A program made the translations under genes and the position numbers. The notes below the pieces were generated by a model. That model did no database searches. It saw only the letters and a program-made list of their open reading frames with translations, and was not told where the DNA came from. A stretch of 64,000 bases of DNA from Methanosphaera sp. BMS (GTDB taxonomy: Archaea > Methanobacteriota > Methanobacteria > Methanobacteriales > Methanobacteriaceae). Each line of letters opens with the position of its first letter. Position 1 is the first letter of the stretch. This document shows positions 40,137 through 50,416 of the stretch, in pieces. The DNA lies in contig NZ_CP014213.1 of NCBI RefSeq assembly GCF_003268005.1, positions 1,922,001 through 1,986,000 of the forward strand, read 5' to 3'.

Positions 40137-40448
40137 ATGAAAATAACTGATATTATCATTAATTCATTATGGGTCTTGCTTTCATTGATTAACTTTATCA
40201 ATGGTGTGGGTTTTATCTATATGGGTTTTAAAACAAAAAATAATATGTGGCTACTGGAGGGTATTGTATATGAAATGCCATGGATACTGATAATTATCTG
40301 TGGATTATTGATGCCGAATGTTATTGTAATGCTATACCTGGGAACATTTGCCTTTTTACTGCAGGTAATATCAATAATAAGATCAATATGGGTTGATTAT
40401 AAATACATACAATTTATCCATTCCAATGAAAAGTATTTAAACGAATAA
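40137..40448 (+). CDS. Small membrane protein of the TelA operon
   Basis: 103 aa from ATG 40137, which follows GGTGAGTAT; the longer frame from 40101 lacks an SD. Three hydrophobic segments (about 5-25, 42-60 and 62-82) with TKNNMWLLEGIVYEMPWILIIICG between them, and a polar C-terminal tail. No family recognised. It is 35 bp behind telA and is likely co-transcribed. Confidence 0.6.
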   Translation: MKITDIIINSLWVLLSLINFINGVGFIYMGFKTKNNMWLLEGIVYEMPWILIIICGLLMPNVIVMLYLGTFAFLLQVISIIRSIWVDYKYIQFIHSNEKYLNE

Positions 40449-40489
40449 ATCCTTAAAAATTAGTTAAAAAAAAGAATAATAAAGTAGTA

Positions 40490-41656
40490 TTAAGGTAATA
40501 TTTCATCAATTACACATACTACTTTATCCAATTCATCTCTGGTTATTATAAGTGGTGGTACGAATCGTATCACGGTATGATTTGCAACGTTTATAAGTAC
40601 TCCTTTTTCTTGAGCTTTAGCTACCAAATCGTCACATCCATAGTTAACTTCTACTCCGACCATTAAACCATGACCTCTTACATCAACGATACAGTCATGA
40701 TTAGCTTTGAGAGCTTCCAATTTTTCCATGAAGTATAATCCGTTTTCATGGGATTTGTTTACCAAATCCTCTTCTTCATAGATATCCAATACCGTGTTTC
40801 CTGCACAGCATACGAATGGACTTCCACCAAATGTTGTAGCGTGATTTCCTGGCTGGAACGCTTCAGCTATTTTTTCATTAGCCAGTACTGCACCCATTGG
40901 TAATCCACCTGCAATTGCCTTAGCACAGGTTGTTATATCAGGGACTGTGCCTGTTAATTCTGATGCAAACATTTTACCTGTTCTTCCATAACCGGTTTGT
41001 ACTTCATCGAATATTAAAAGGATTCCTTTTTCATCACAGATTTCTCTTAGTGTTGGCAGATAATCATCGTCAGGTACTCTTACACCACTTTCTCCCTGGA
41101 TAGGTTCAACCAGTATAGCAGCAGTATCATCTGTTATGGCCTCTTTTATCTGTTCAATATCATTGTAGTCTACATGTTTGAATCCTGCTGGTAATGGTTC
41201 AAATCCTTTCTGGTATTTAGGCTGGCCTGTAGCTGTTATTGTGGCTAGTGTTCTTCCATGGAATGAGTTCCAAGTTGATATTATTTCACCTTTTCCCGTG
41301 TATTTTCTTGCCAGTTTTATGGCCCCCTCATTTGCTCCTGCTCCACTGTTTGCAAAGAATACTTTGTCATGTGGTGATGCTTCAACCAATCTTTTAGCAA
41401 ATGTTGCCTGTTCTTCGGTATAATACAAGTTAGATACATGTATCATCTTATCTAACTGTTTTGTCAAGTTTTCTGTCATCTTTTTATGAGTATGACCTAT
41501 GTTGTTTACTGCTATTCCTGCAACACAGTCAATATACTCGTTACCTTCACAATCATATACTATGCTTCCATGTGCATGATCTATTACTAAATCATATCTT
41601 CCATAGGTATGCATAACATATTCATCCAAGGTTTCTTTTATGTCATTTGAATTCAT
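40490..41656 (-). CDS. argD: Acetylornithine aminotransferase
   Basis: 388 aa class III PLP aminotransferase. FANSGAGANEGAIKLARKYTG (about 101-121), LIFDEVQTGYGRTG (about 214-227) and TTCAKAIAGGLPMGA with the PLP lysine at K246 are clear. It converts N-acetylglutamate semialdehyde to N-acetylornithine in arginine synthesis. SD GGAGGTT precedes the ATG. argF lies 6 kb away on the same strand. The succinyl-DAP aminotransferase role of some ArgD enzymes in lysine synthesis cannot be excluded. Confidence 0.9.
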   Translation of the reverse strand: MNSNDIKETLDEYVMHTYGRYDLVIDHAHGSIVYDCEGNEYIDCVAGIAVNNIGHTHKKMTENLTKQLDKMIHVSNLYYTEEQATFAKRLVEASPHDKVFFANSGAGANEGAIKLARKYTGKGEIISTWNSFHGRTLATITATGQPKYQKGFEPLPAGFKHVDYNDIEQIKEAITDDTAAILVEPIQGESGVRVPDDDYLPTLREICDEKGILLIFDEVQTGYGRTGKMFASELTGTVPDITTCAKAIAGGLPMGAVLANEKIAEAFQPGNHATTFGGSPFVCCAGNTVLDIYEEEDLVNKSHENGLYFMEKLEALKANHDCIVDVRGHGLMVGVEVNYGCDDLVAKAQEKGVLINVANHTVIRFVPPLIITRDELDKVVCVIDEILP

Positions 41657-42528
41657 ATTTAACCTCCAATTTTTTTTAATGAAATAAATTAAAATGATTA
41701 AAGATATTATACAATATTATTTATATTCATATTCTATGATAAAACTTTCTACATCTTAAAATTATAGGGGAAAATATTAATTAAATATGGTTGAGACTTT
41801 ACATACATTAATTCACAATGAAAAAAGAATATTTCGATAGGGATAAATATGGAAAACAGAGAATTAATAATTAATCCGTTTGATAGAATTTATATAAATC
41901 TTGAATCTGAGTAATTTATACGTTTTAGTAGCATCTTTACAACTTTAATAAGTACTCTTCATTTACCCATTTAAAGACTTTCTTAAATTTTTAATATAAG
42001 TACCATCTTTCACTTTGATAGTTCAATCTTCTCTTGAAGTATATTTTAAATATAATTTCTCATTTTGAAGAATTAAAGAAATATGAAATGCTAAAAAAAA
42101 TATTAATATTAAAATAGTATGTGACAGTGATGAAGAATCCCATAATACAATATGAATCATAGTATGTTGATGTTTGTTGAGATAGATGTTTGATATAACT
42201 TTTTATTAAATATTAATGATGGCATATTACAAACAAATTTATATATTATAATGTAATGTTATTATCAAAAAGTTTGCCTTAAACATCCGCCATAAATTAT
42301 TAATTAATTAATTATCAGGACTTTCAGCAGCAAAATTTACTGCAAGATATATCTACAATTAATACGATAGTATGAGAATTAATCCATGGGAGTCTTGAAA
42401 AGTAATAATTAATCATAAAATAACATAACTCCAAAAAATTATTAAGGATTACAAATAAATAATACTATATACTTTATGTAAACACTCTAATTATAACAAA
42501 TTATAAATTTAATTAAAAGGTGAAATAT
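41657..42528. other. Long AT-rich intergenic region between argD and the cyclophilin gene
   Basis: About 870 bp, divergent promoters at both ends. The right end has a TATA-like TACTATATACTT near 42463-42474 for the cyclophilin gene and an SD at 42519-42523. The middle has only tiny open frames (for example 21 codons from an ATG at about 41849) that I do not support as genes. No repeat family or RNA fold was recognised. Confidence 0.4.
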
Positions 42529-42960
42529 ATGAAAAAAGCTATAATTAAAACTGACAAAGGTGACATTACAATAGAATTATTCCCTAATGAAGCACCGGGA
42601 ACTGTTAAAAACTTTGAAAAACTAGCAAATGAAGGATTTTATAATGGATTGACATTCCATAGAGTTATTCCCGACTTTGTAATTCAAGGCGGATGTCCTA
42701 ATGGAAACGGAACCGGTGGCCCTGGTTATACAATCAAATGTGAAACCGAAGGAAACCCACATAAACATGGTACCGGAGCTTTATCAATGGCACATGCCGG
42801 TAAAGATACCGGTGGAAGCCAGTTCTTTATTACTCACAGCCCTCAACCACACCTTGATGGGGTTCACACCGTTTTTGGTCAGGTAATTGATGGAATGGAT
42901 GTCGTATACGAGATTAGACAAGGCGACAAAATGAATGAAGTAATAATCGAAGATGATTAA
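42529..42960 (+). CDS. Cyclophilin-type peptidyl-prolyl cis-trans isomerase
   Basis: 143 aa from ATG 42529; GGTGA (42519-42523) is its SD, so the GTG at 42520 is not the start. [13 protein letters not shown] (catalytic Arg in FHR), GSQFFITH and [18 protein letters not shown] are the cyclophilin core. It is a short cytoplasmic single-domain form that catalyses prolyl isomerisation in protein folding. Monocistronic. Confidence 0.93.
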   Translation: MKKAIIKTDKGDITIELFPNEAPGTVKNFEKLANEGFYNGLTFHRVIPDFVIQGGCPNGNGTGGPGYTIKCETEGNPHKHGTGALSMAHAGKDTGGSQFFITHSPQPHLDGVHTVFGQVIDGMDVVYEIRQGDKMNEVIIEDD

Positions 42961-43453
42961 GTTATTACAAATTGAGTGAAAAATAGCATAATATTATTAA
43001 TAAGAAAAAATAAACTATATATTATAGAATTTATATTATATATTCATTCTACCCTTCACCTCCCAAAATACATTTCTTTTATTTATTTATTTATTAAAAC
43101 TATTTTAATGGCAGTATACAAAATACAGTCCTACTTTCTAGAGATTTAATTATTTCAGGCGGTTTTATTGCAAAAAACGGGCATGATAAATTTTTTCAAG
43201 TGTACTTTCAAGAATTCCAATCACAATCAGGATAACTTGACTGATTAATTAAATAACAGTTAATATATAATTTAATTGATGATTAAATTGTTGTATATTA
43301 TTATATTGTATTTTAACATGTTTTAAATAATAAAAAAAATAAAATAATTCATGGAATAATTTCATATCATTAACAGACACCATAACTCAGAGCATATTTG
43401 GGATACTCCTTACCATGTCCCGAATTAAAAAAATATCTTTTTGAAACTGTGTC
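42961..43453. other. Intergenic region with a short coding remnant
   Basis: About 490 bp between convergent genes, mostly AT-rich. On the minus strand near 43370-43450 a short open stretch ends KRYFFNSGHGKEYPKYALSYGVC before a stop at 43370-43372. It looks like the tail of a decayed protein gene and has no start. Nothing else was recognised. Confidence 0.35.
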
Positions 43454-44665
43454 TTATATTGTTTCATCTTTTAAGAAGTCCATTATATTGATATTTATAA
43501 TACCCTGTTTTGAATAGTCAGTTATGTCTTCAGTAATTATATATTTTGGATAATTGTCTTTAATCTTCATTAAAGGCTTGAATTCTCTTTTTCTAGTTTT
43601 TTCTCCTTTTAATGTTTCTGAAACTTGAACATAAAGCACTTGGTTATTTTTTTTACATACAAAATCGATTTCTAAATCTTGATATATTCCTACGGTAATC
43701 TTATAACCCCTTCTTAATAATTCATTGAAAACTATGTTTTCAAGTTTTTGACCTTCATTATGATTGTTATCTCCGACTAATGCTTTATAAAATCCATGAT
43801 CCATTAGATAATATTTTTCATTAACTGATAGAATTTCCTTACCTTTTAAATCTTCCCTTTTTACTTGTGTGAATAATAATGCATTTCTCAGTAGTTTTAT
43901 ATAATTTAATACTTTTTCAGGATTTGCTTTTCTTTTTTCATGTTTGAAAAACTTGGATATGCTATTGGCTGAAAACATATGCCCCATGTTATCAATTAAG
44001 AAATATATTAATCGTTCAAGAAAATCCAAATCTCGTATATCATAACGTCGAACTACATCTTTTAGTAGTATTGAATCATAAACATTATTAATATAATCCA
44101 TTTTTCCTTTATTTAATTGTTGTAAATAGGGTAATCCCCCATATTCCTTATACTCTTCAAATAATTGCAGTTCTTCAAATCTATTTAATTTCTTATTTTG
44201 AGATTTATAGGTTAAAATTTCATTAAATGAGAAGGGATATATTTTAAATTCAATATACCTGCCGGCAATATATGTTGCTAGTTCTCCTGACAATAAATTA
44301 GAATTAGATCCTGTAATATATAAATCACAGTCTAAATCCACCATGTATGAATTTATACTTTTTTCCCATCCTTTTACATTTTGAATTTCATCAAAAAATA
44401 GGTAGGATTTACCATTGATTTTTTCAGTCAGCTCCCATACAATTTCATCTAATTTTTCTGCATTTTCTATCCATTTGTATTTTGTTGATTCAAAGGATAT
44501 TAAAAAGATGTTATCCTCTGGGATGTGATATTTATTTATTAATTCCTTTATTATTAATTTGAACATAGTTGTTTTTCCACAACGTCTCATTCCTGTTAAT
44601 ACCTTAATTAAATCCGTATCAACAAATTCATTAATCTTGTCCATATAAAAAGGTCTATCAATCAT
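43454..44665 (-). CDS. AAA-type ATPase with C-terminal DUF4143 domain
   Basis: 403 aa. Walker A GMRRCGKTT is at residues 25-33, Walker B-like LFFDEIQNVKGWE at 89-101, and the sensor region YITGSNSNLLSGELATYIAGRYIEFKIYPFSFNEI follows. The C-terminal part (about 200-403) ends with a nuclease-like region containing EIDFVCKKNNQVLYVQVSE, a PD-(D/E)XK-like pattern (D, E..Q). Such ATPases are widespread in mobile and accessory regions of archaea and gut bacteria; their function is unknown. No SD was seen before the ATG. Confidence 0.85.
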   Translation of the reverse strand: MIDRPFYMDKINEFVDTDLIKVLTGMRRCGKTTMFKLIIKELINKYHIPEDNIFLISFESTKYKWIENAEKLDEIVWELTEKINGKSYLFFDEIQNVKGWEKSINSYMVDLDCDLYITGSNSNLLSGELATYIAGRYIEFKIYPFSFNEILTYKSQNKKLNRFEELQLFEEYKEYGGLPYLQQLNKGKMDYINNVYDSILLKDVVRRYDIRDLDFLERLIYFLIDNMGHMFSANSISKFFKHEKRKANPEKVLNYIKLLRNALLFTQVKREDLKGKEILSVNEKYYLMDHGFYKALVGDNNHNEGQKLENIVFNELLRRGYKITVGIYQDLEIDFVCKKNNQVLYVQVSETLKGEKTRKREFKPLMKIKDNYPKYIITEDITDYSKQGIININIMDFLKDETI

Positions 44666-44722
44666 TGATGAGCAACCCCTACATTATAACATTAAAATAT
44701 ACTCGGTATAATAATTTTATAC

Positions 44723-44778
44723 GATATAACTTATAAAATATCTCATAGTAAAATATATATATGATATAACATATAAAA
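44723..44778. repeat. Direct repeat upstream of the DUF4143 ATPase gene
   Basis: GATATAACTTATAAAA at 44723-44738 and GATATAACATATAAAA at 44763-44778 match in 15 of 16 positions, 40 bases apart. They lie 58-113 bases upstream of the ATPase start, where an operator could sit, but such AT-rich sequence could also repeat by chance. Confidence 0.3.
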
Positions 44779-44920
44779 GTTTTTAAAAATAAATAAGGAT
44801 ATACTGATATTTTGCATTTGAAAAGAGGTCATGAAGACATATTTATAGAATAATTATATATAGAATATGTCACATCCTAATCGAAGAGATAAAGTTCACA
44901 TACATTTTCCAAATAATCGA

Positions 44921-45841
44921 TTATTTTTTAAGTTTCTCCATTAATCCGGAGAGTCTTGCATAATTAAACAGATATAATTGAATATAACCGGAATACTTGC
45001 CAAATCTTTCCTGTGCAAATTCCATAATCTTCCTATTAGATAGCTTCTGACCATTAAAATACAGGTAAGTTGTAATCCTATTTATCCATACGTCAACAGG
45101 ATATGCCTCACGCTTATTATATGCATATAACAATATACAATCGGCAACCTTAGGACCTACACCCTCCAATTCAATGATTTTCTCAAAGGATTCCTCATAG
45201 CCCATTTCAAATATATTTTCATGGAAAGCATCCTCCTCCAATATCATCCTAGTGGTATTTAGCATGTATGAGCTTCTATAACCTACACCAAAGGACTTTA
45301 GCTTATCTTCATCTATCTGCACAAAGTCTTTCTCGGATGGAAAAGTAGGGTATTTTTTTCCGTCAAATATGTGTTGATTACCACATGATTTTTTTATATC
45401 ATCAATGGATTTTGTCCATCTTTTTATGGAGTTATTTGCTGAACATATCGATGATATTATGGATTCAAAAGGATATTGAGCCTTATATAATCTTAATCCC
45501 CTGTTGAATTTATACACATCCCTTAATTCTTCATTGGATTCTAAAAAATCATATACTTCAGTAATGTCATAATCCAAATCAAAGATGTAAAAAAGCTTAT
45601 CCTTAACCAATTGACAGTCAACATCACCATCACAGCAGTATGATACGTCAACATCAGCATTTAACTTTTTCTGGCTTATTTTAACAAGCACATCCTCATT
45701 TTGAATAGACAGTATCTCATGATATGTTCCATCAACATTCATCCATGGCGGTTGACTTGTCTGACCGGAGTCCATCGTTAGTTTTAAGTCAAAGTCACCC
45801 ATATAATCATCATATTTTATTACAAAATTCTTAGTAATCAT
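44921..45841 (-). CDS. Ogg1-type 8-oxoguanine DNA glycosylase/AP lyase
   Basis: 306 aa. The helix-hairpin-helix and GPD region LEGVGPKVADCILLYAYNKREAYPVDVWI carries the catalytic lysine K231 and aspartate D250, 19 residues apart as in human OGG1. The N-terminal half is the OGG beta domain (DFDLKLTMDSGQTSQPPW). It excises oxidised guanine and nicks the abasic site. SD GTGATAAT precedes the ATG. Monocistronic. Confidence 0.88.
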   Translation of the reverse strand: MITKNFVIKYDDYMGDFDLKLTMDSGQTSQPPWMNVDGTYHEILSIQNEDVLVKISQKKLNADVDVSYCCDGDVDCQLVKDKLFYIFDLDYDITEVYDFLESNEELRDVYKFNRGLRLYKAQYPFESIISSICSANNSIKRWTKSIDDIKKSCGNQHIFDGKKYPTFPSEKDFVQIDEDKLKSFGVGYRSSYMLNTTRMILEEDAFHENIFEMGYEESFEKIIELEGVGPKVADCILLYAYNKREAYPVDVWINRITTYLYFNGQKLSNRKIMEFAQERFGKYSGYIQLYLFNYARLSGLMEKLKK

Positions 45842-45924
45842 ATTATCACTATGCTGTTCAAATCGTTTAATTAGTAATATAATTTAATTTATTCTCATTT
45901 AGAAAAAATAGTTAAAAAGAGGGT

Positions 45925-46848
45925 TTAAAAGTCTTGGGGATAATGCAATTGTTTTTTATTAATCCAATCCACACCTTCATCAAGTCGTATTACCGCTATG
46001 TCTATTGGCCCGCCGACATTCTGAACATCACCGATGTCCATGTTGATTCCATCAGCATAAGCTTGAATCATCTGTGTTGACTTAATGAGAAATACAGCCA
46101 GGTTAATTGCATCCTGCAGTGTCATTAATCCCCATTGTATATTGTATTCAAGTCCATGCAACTGATTTAACAATTCCTTCTTATGATTGGACATCCTGTC
46201 GAATACCGGCATGTTTAACATTTTTGAATCATATCCCAATATCAACCGGCTTACTACATCTCCCTGACCTACCCATGTACTGCCATATTCTTCAATATCA
46301 CGTTCCAGTGTTATCTCACCGGGACATCTTAGTTCATATGTTTGAGTTGTTCCATTCTTGTTATATCCACTTACAAGAATATCCACTGCCTCAATATCAA
46401 GGTGTCCCTCTTCTATTCTTCCATTTGCCTGTTTTATCTTAAATTCAATGGAATCATCGAGTTTTTCTATGGACAATACCTGTGCACCTTTCTGTTCGGC
46501 TTCAATCTTCAGCTGTTGAGCAGACAAGTCCAACTGCTTTTCCCATGGATACTTCGTATTTATATAATCATGTAACTTATAGGCTATCTCCTTAACGGTC
46601 AAATCATCCAAGTCATTTTCCTTGGAAAAATCAGTGATGTATTTTGAAACATTTGTAGGCATGCCCTTTTCGTTTGGGAAAAATGCAAGACCTGCTGTCC
46701 CAACGATGACCCGGTCATTTATTTGAAATAGCTTATCCGCCGTATTGGTGGATATTCTTGTGATTTGCTTGATGTTTCTTTGGGATTGCCTGCTGTCTGA
46801 TGCCATTATTATTCCATCAGGTGTCGTTACATTTATGATTAATGTCAT
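45925..46848 (-). CDS. Proteasome-like Ntn hydrolase of unknown role
   Basis: 307 aa. After the initiator Met, TLIINVTTPDGIIMASDSRQS is the pattern of proteasome beta-type Ntn hydrolases, with T2 as candidate nucleophile, and DKLFQINDRVIVGTAGLA corresponds to the next two strands. LILGYD and the final DIAVIRLDEGVDW fit the family's C-terminal half. It is longer than a proteasome subunit and has an insert at about 100-160. It is not the core proteasome beta subunit, which has a propeptide and different ends. SD AGGGATAA precedes the ATG; hisF lies eight bases upstream, so they share an operon. Confidence 0.65.
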   Translation of the reverse strand: MTLIINVTTPDGIIMASDSRQSQRNIKQITRISTNTADKLFQINDRVIVGTAGLAFFPNEKGMPTNVSKYITDFSKENDLDDLTVKEIAYKLHDYINTKYPWEKQLDLSAQQLKIEAEQKGAQVLSIEKLDDSIEFKIKQANGRIEEGHLDIEAVDILVSGYNKNGTTQTYELRCPGEITLERDIEEYGSTWVGQGDVVSRLILGYDSKMLNMPVFDRMSNHKKELLNQLHGLEYNIQWGLMTLQDAINLAVFLIKSTQMIQAYADGINMDIGDVQNVGGPIDIAVIRLDEGVDWINKKQLHYPQDF

Positions 46849-46856
46849 TTTTATCC

Positions 46857-47681
46857 CTATATTCTTGTAGCTATGTCCTTTTGTTTAATGTATTTTTTTA
46901 CTTCAGGTATTGGATATTCATCAAAGTGGAATATGCTGGCAGCCAGTGCGGCATCGGCTTGACCCTTGGCAAATGCTTCATATATGTGTTCTGGATTTCC
47001 AACCCCACCAGAGGCTATCACCGGTATTGATACGTTTTGACTTATTGTTTTTGTCAAATCCAAATCATAACCGATTTTGGTTCCATCACGATCCATACTT
47101 GTAAGCAGTATCTCACCGGCACCTCTTTCTTCACATTCTATTGCCCATTTGACTGCATCGATTCCAGTAAACTCACGTCCACCATATATGCTGCAGTCAA
47201 ACCAGCAATATCCATCATCGGTTTCTATAATATAATGGTCATCCTTTTCTGATGGATTTTCAACATATCTTCTTTTTGCATCGATTCCTATTACACATGC
47301 CTGGCTGCCCACATGACTTGAAGCCCTGTTTATCAGGGAAGGATCCTTTATTGCCGCCGTGTTTGTTGAACACTTATCAGCTCCTGCCTTAAGCATGTTA
47401 ACATAATCCTTTACTTCACGTATTCCACCACCGACACATATGGGACAGAATACATTTTCAACCGTTTTTTTAATTACATCGGCCATTGTTGATCTGCGTT
47501 CATGAGAAGCGGTAATGTCCAGGAATACTATTTCATCGGCTCCATCCTCATAGTATTTTGTTGCCAATTCCACCGGATTTCCGGCATAGCGTATCTGCTT
47601 GAATTCTACTCCTTTAACTACTCTTCCTTCAGGTACTTGTAAGTCACAGTCCAAACATGGAATTATTCTTTTTGATAACAT
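46857..47681 (-). CDS. hisF: Imidazole glycerol phosphate synthase, cyclase subunit
   Basis: 274 aa TIM barrel from ATG 47681 (SD GTGAT); a longer frame to 47786 runs into argF and lacks homology. [16 protein letters not shown] has the catalytic D11; [45 protein letters not shown] and [33 protein letters not shown] are the phosphate-binding parts. With HisH it makes imidazole glycerol phosphate in histidine synthesis. Slightly longer than the usual 250-260 aa because of an insert near residues 150-165. Confidence 0.94.
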   Translation of the reverse strand: MLSKRIIPCLDCDLQVPEGRVVKGVEFKQIRYAGNPVELATKYYEDGADEIVFLDITASHERRSTMADVIKKTVENVFCPICVGGGIREVKDYVNMLKAGADKCSTNTAAIKDPSLINRASSHVGSQACVIGIDAKRRYVENPSEKDDHYIIETDDGYCWFDCSIYGGREFTGIDAVKWAIECEERGAGEILLTSMDRDGTKIGYDLDLTKTISQNVSIPVIASGGVGNPEHIYEAFAKGQADAALAASIFHFDEYPIPEVKKYIKQKDIATRI

Positions 47682-47725
47682 GGTATCACTTTTATAACAA
47701 TTTTGGGGAAAGGGTGTTTTATAAT

Positions 47726-48625
47726 TTATAGTAACTTGTACATTATTGCTTTTTGAGCGTGTAGACGATTTTCTGCCTGGTCCCATATGGCTGAATGTGA
47801 GGACAGCATTACCTCATCGGTTATTTCCTGGTCTCTTATGGCAGGTAGACAATGCATTACTATCACATCTTCTTTTGCCTTGTTTACCAGATTCATATTT
47901 ATTTGATAATCCTTGAATATTCTTTCCCTTTCTTCTTTTTCTTCTTCATCACCCATACTGACCCATACATCGGTGTAGAGAATATCCGCATCCTTTACTG
48001 CTGTGTATACGTCATGTTCGATTTTTATGATGGAACCGGTTTTTTTGGCTTCTTTTTTGGCTAATTCATATATGTCTTTATCTGGTTCATATCCCTCAGG
48101 ACATGCTACCGTTACATCCATTCCGGTGTATGCTCCGGCTAGAAGTAATGAATTGCATACGTTGTTTCCATCACCAATAAATACCAGTTTTCTGTTAAAA
48201 TCACCCTTGTATTCCTTTATGGTAAGTAAATCGGCAAATATTTGACATGGATGTTCCATGTCGGTTAATCCACTTATAACAGGTATTGTTGAGTATTTTG
48301 CCAATTCTTCCACATTGGAGTGTTTTTTGGCCCTTATCATTATTCCGTCAAGATATCTGGACAATACCCTTGCGGTATCTGCTATTGTTTCTCCCCTGCC
48401 TAACTGCATGTCATCACTAGACAGGTATAAAGCCTGTCCTCCCAACTGGTACATTCCAACTTCAAATGATACCCTTGTACGTGTTGATGATTTTTCAAAT
48501 ATCATTCCCAATGACTTAGCTTCTAATGGTTTATCAGTTATTTTTCCACTTTTTAAGTCTTCTGCAAGTTCAATTATTTCAAAAACTTGATCTTTTACAT
48601 CAGACATTGATAATAAATGTTGCAT
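47726..48625 (-). CDS. argF: Ornithine carbamoyltransferase
   Basis: 299 aa. The carbamoyl phosphate loop SSTRTR is at 46-51, HPCQIFADL follows, DVWVSMGDE is the SMG loop and VMHCLPA carries the ornithine-site cysteine. It makes citrulline from ornithine and carbamoyl phosphate. SD AAGGGAT precedes the ATG. Forty-four bases separate it from hisF, so argF, hisF and the Ntn hydrolase gene probably form one operon. Confidence 0.94.
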   Translation of the reverse strand: MQHLLSMSDVKDQVFEIIELAEDLKSGKITDKPLEAKSLGMIFEKSSTRTRVSFEVGMYQLGGQALYLSSDDMQLGRGETIADTARVLSRYLDGIMIRAKKHSNVEELAKYSTIPVISGLTDMEHPCQIFADLLTIKEYKGDFNRKLVFIGDGNNVCNSLLLAGAYTGMDVTVACPEGYEPDKDIYELAKKEAKKTGSIIKIEHDVYTAVKDADILYTDVWVSMGDEEEKEERERIFKDYQINMNLVNKAKEDVIVMHCLPAIRDQEITDEVMLSSHSAIWDQAENRLHAQKAIMYKLL

Positions 48626-49160
48626 ATTTATCCCTTTCCCATAATACCCTTAAATTAAAAATATATAATAAATCATATTTTAACAATAAATAATATATTG
48701 ATTTGTATTTTGTAATTTAAAAAATTTTGTATTGTAAGTCGATGTTATCAAGTTAAGAAAATATTTATATTAACTTTCCTAATTTTTTATTTAATCCTTT
48801 GATTTGCTTTAATTTAGATTATTAATCATTATCATATAATTATAATGAATATTAAAGGTATTTATTTATATTTTTTTAATGGATTAACTATTTAATTTAT
48901 TATTCAGATGCAATTGCATATGACTTAGGAATATGTTATTATTAAAGTTTATATATAACTTATTCTAAACCTTTTTAATATAATAAAAATGAAAAAAAAT
49001 ACATAATCAATAGAAAACATGAAAATGGGGTGATTATAATCCTAAATTAATATTTAATAAATGAAAATATTTTAACAGATTATAATAATGCATCCTATTA
49101 CAAAGTGTGAATATTGAAAAAACCAGGAAAAATTTAATAGTATTATGGGAGATAAAAAAA
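48626..49160. other. AT-rich intergenic region between argF and the Ser-rich surface protein
   Basis: About 535 bp with divergent promoters; no gene, repeat or RNA fold was recognised. GGGAGAT at about 49147-49153 is the SD of the following gene. Confidence 0.4.
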
Positions 49161-50213
49161 ATGAGAACTTCAAGTGCTGTAATATTAATGGGTGGATTAA
49201 TATTATTAGTATTAATAGGAGTAGTTGTAGCTGAAGACTTCATCATGCCTCAGGATTTTGAGGAGGAAGTTTCTGTATTGTCAACCAACAACAGTACAAA
49301 CAATACAACTACTGGAACTGTAAGTGTTAAAAAACACGTCCCACCTAGAGGTATAATGCAAAAATTTGTCGTAATCTTTTGGAATCCTTGGGCTACTGCA
49401 CCAACATACAATGGATTCGTAGTTTATAAAAATTACATATACAACCGTTTATCAAATAATATGTGGACCAGTGTTGCATCGGTTGATAAGAACAACCAGA
49501 TTGTTAACATAACCGCGTCTGATCAAAGTATTGTGGATAAACTGAATGAAACTTTCAACATAACCCCCAATGCAACAATAACAATGACAGAAACACCATC
49601 AACTAGCATTACAAATGAAGGAAATAGTACAAATACCAATGAAAATAGTACAAATACCAATGAAACAAGCACCACACAAAACAATACGGAAAAAATTGGT
49701 ACAAGCATTAATTTAAATGATCAAACTCTTGAAAACGGTACCTCTTCAACAATAACAGGTACTTTAGTTGATGAAAACGGTACTGGAATTGCCGATGCCG
49801 AAGTAACCATTACAATAAATGGTGAAACTACTACACAGACCACAGACTCCAATGGACAATTTAGTTATCAATACACCAGTGATTCTAACTTAGATGTTGG
49901 AGAATATAGCATGGATGTGAGTTATCAGGGAAATGATACTTATCAGGAATCTTCCAAGTCAATAACAGTTACCATTAAAGCTTCGGCTGATGAAAATCCT
50001 GAAGAGAATACGACTGCAGATGAATATAGCAGTGCAAATGAAAAACAGTCAAGTAATTATAATAATGATAATTCGTACAGATCATCATCCTCTTCATCAT
50101 CACACAAATCATCAAGCAGCGATTCATCAAGCTCATCAAGCAGTTCCTCTGGTAGATCATCTTATGATAGTTATTCCAATGAAGAGAATTATGCTAGTTC
50201 AGAGTCCTATTAG
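49161..50213 (+). CDS. N-terminally anchored surface protein with Ig-like domain and Ser-rich tail
   Basis: 350 aa from ATG 49161 (SD GGGAGAT); the longer frame from 49107 lacks an SD. A hydrophobic segment (about 5-24, SAVILMGGLILLVLIGVVVA) is a signal peptide or anchor. It is followed by an Asn/Thr-rich linker, a domain with WNPWATAPTYNGFVVYKNYIYNRLSNNMWTSV, and two copies of NSTNTNE. One Ig-like domain spans about 190-275 (LVDENGTGIADAEVTITING, VSYQGNDTY). The last 60 residues are almost only Ser, with some His, Tyr and Asp. Many N-x-T/S sites suggest glycosylation. Likely a wall-associated protein. Confidence 0.75.
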   Translation: MRTSSAVILMGGLILLVLIGVVVAEDFIMPQDFEEEVSVLSTNNSTNNTTTGTVSVKKHVPPRGIMQKFVVIFWNPWATAPTYNGFVVYKNYIYNRLSNNMWTSVASVDKNNQIVNITASDQSIVDKLNETFNITPNATITMTETPSTSITNEGNSTNTNENSTNTNETSTTQNNTEKIGTSINLNDQTLENGTSSTITGTLVDENGTGIADAEVTITINGETTTQTTDSNGQFSYQYTSDSNLDVGEYSMDVSYQGNDTYQESSKSITVTIKASADENPEENTTADEYSSANEKQSSNYNNDNSYRSSSSSSSHKSSSSDSSSSSSSSSGRSSYDSYSNEENYASSESY

Positions 50214-50247
50214 ATAATTTAAAGAATATTAATTTATTCTTAAAACT

Positions 50248-50257
50248 ATTTTTTTTA
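50248..50257 (+). terminator. Poly-T terminator candidate after the Ser-rich protein gene
   Basis: An eight-T run about 35 bases after the stop; typical of archaeal U-tract termination. Confidence 0.35.
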
Positions 50258-50416
50258 TATATTTGAGGGTGTGCGACAACTCTCATTGAAGACTAAACAT
50301 TTTTATTATTTTCACGTATATTTATTTTATTAGGGTATTTTTTTCTGTTTTTTCTCACGGTTTTTGTTTTCAAGTTTAATAGATTTTTTAGTTTATTATT
50401 ATGTGTATATTACTAA

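Noticed and set aside
41849-41914. Small peptide gene of 21 codons in the argD-cyclophilin gap
   Set aside because: No SD, no recognisable sequence and very AT-rich context; likely chance.
47682-47786. N-terminal extension of HisF
   Set aside because: It overlaps the end of argF; HisF proteins start with the conserved barrel strand found at 47681.
49621-49665. Short tandem repeat in the Ser-rich surface gene as a CRISPR-like or phase-variable repeat
   Set aside because: Only two copies of a codon-phased Asn-Ser-Thr-Asn-Thr-Asn-Glu repeat; a coding repeat without homopolymer slippage tract.
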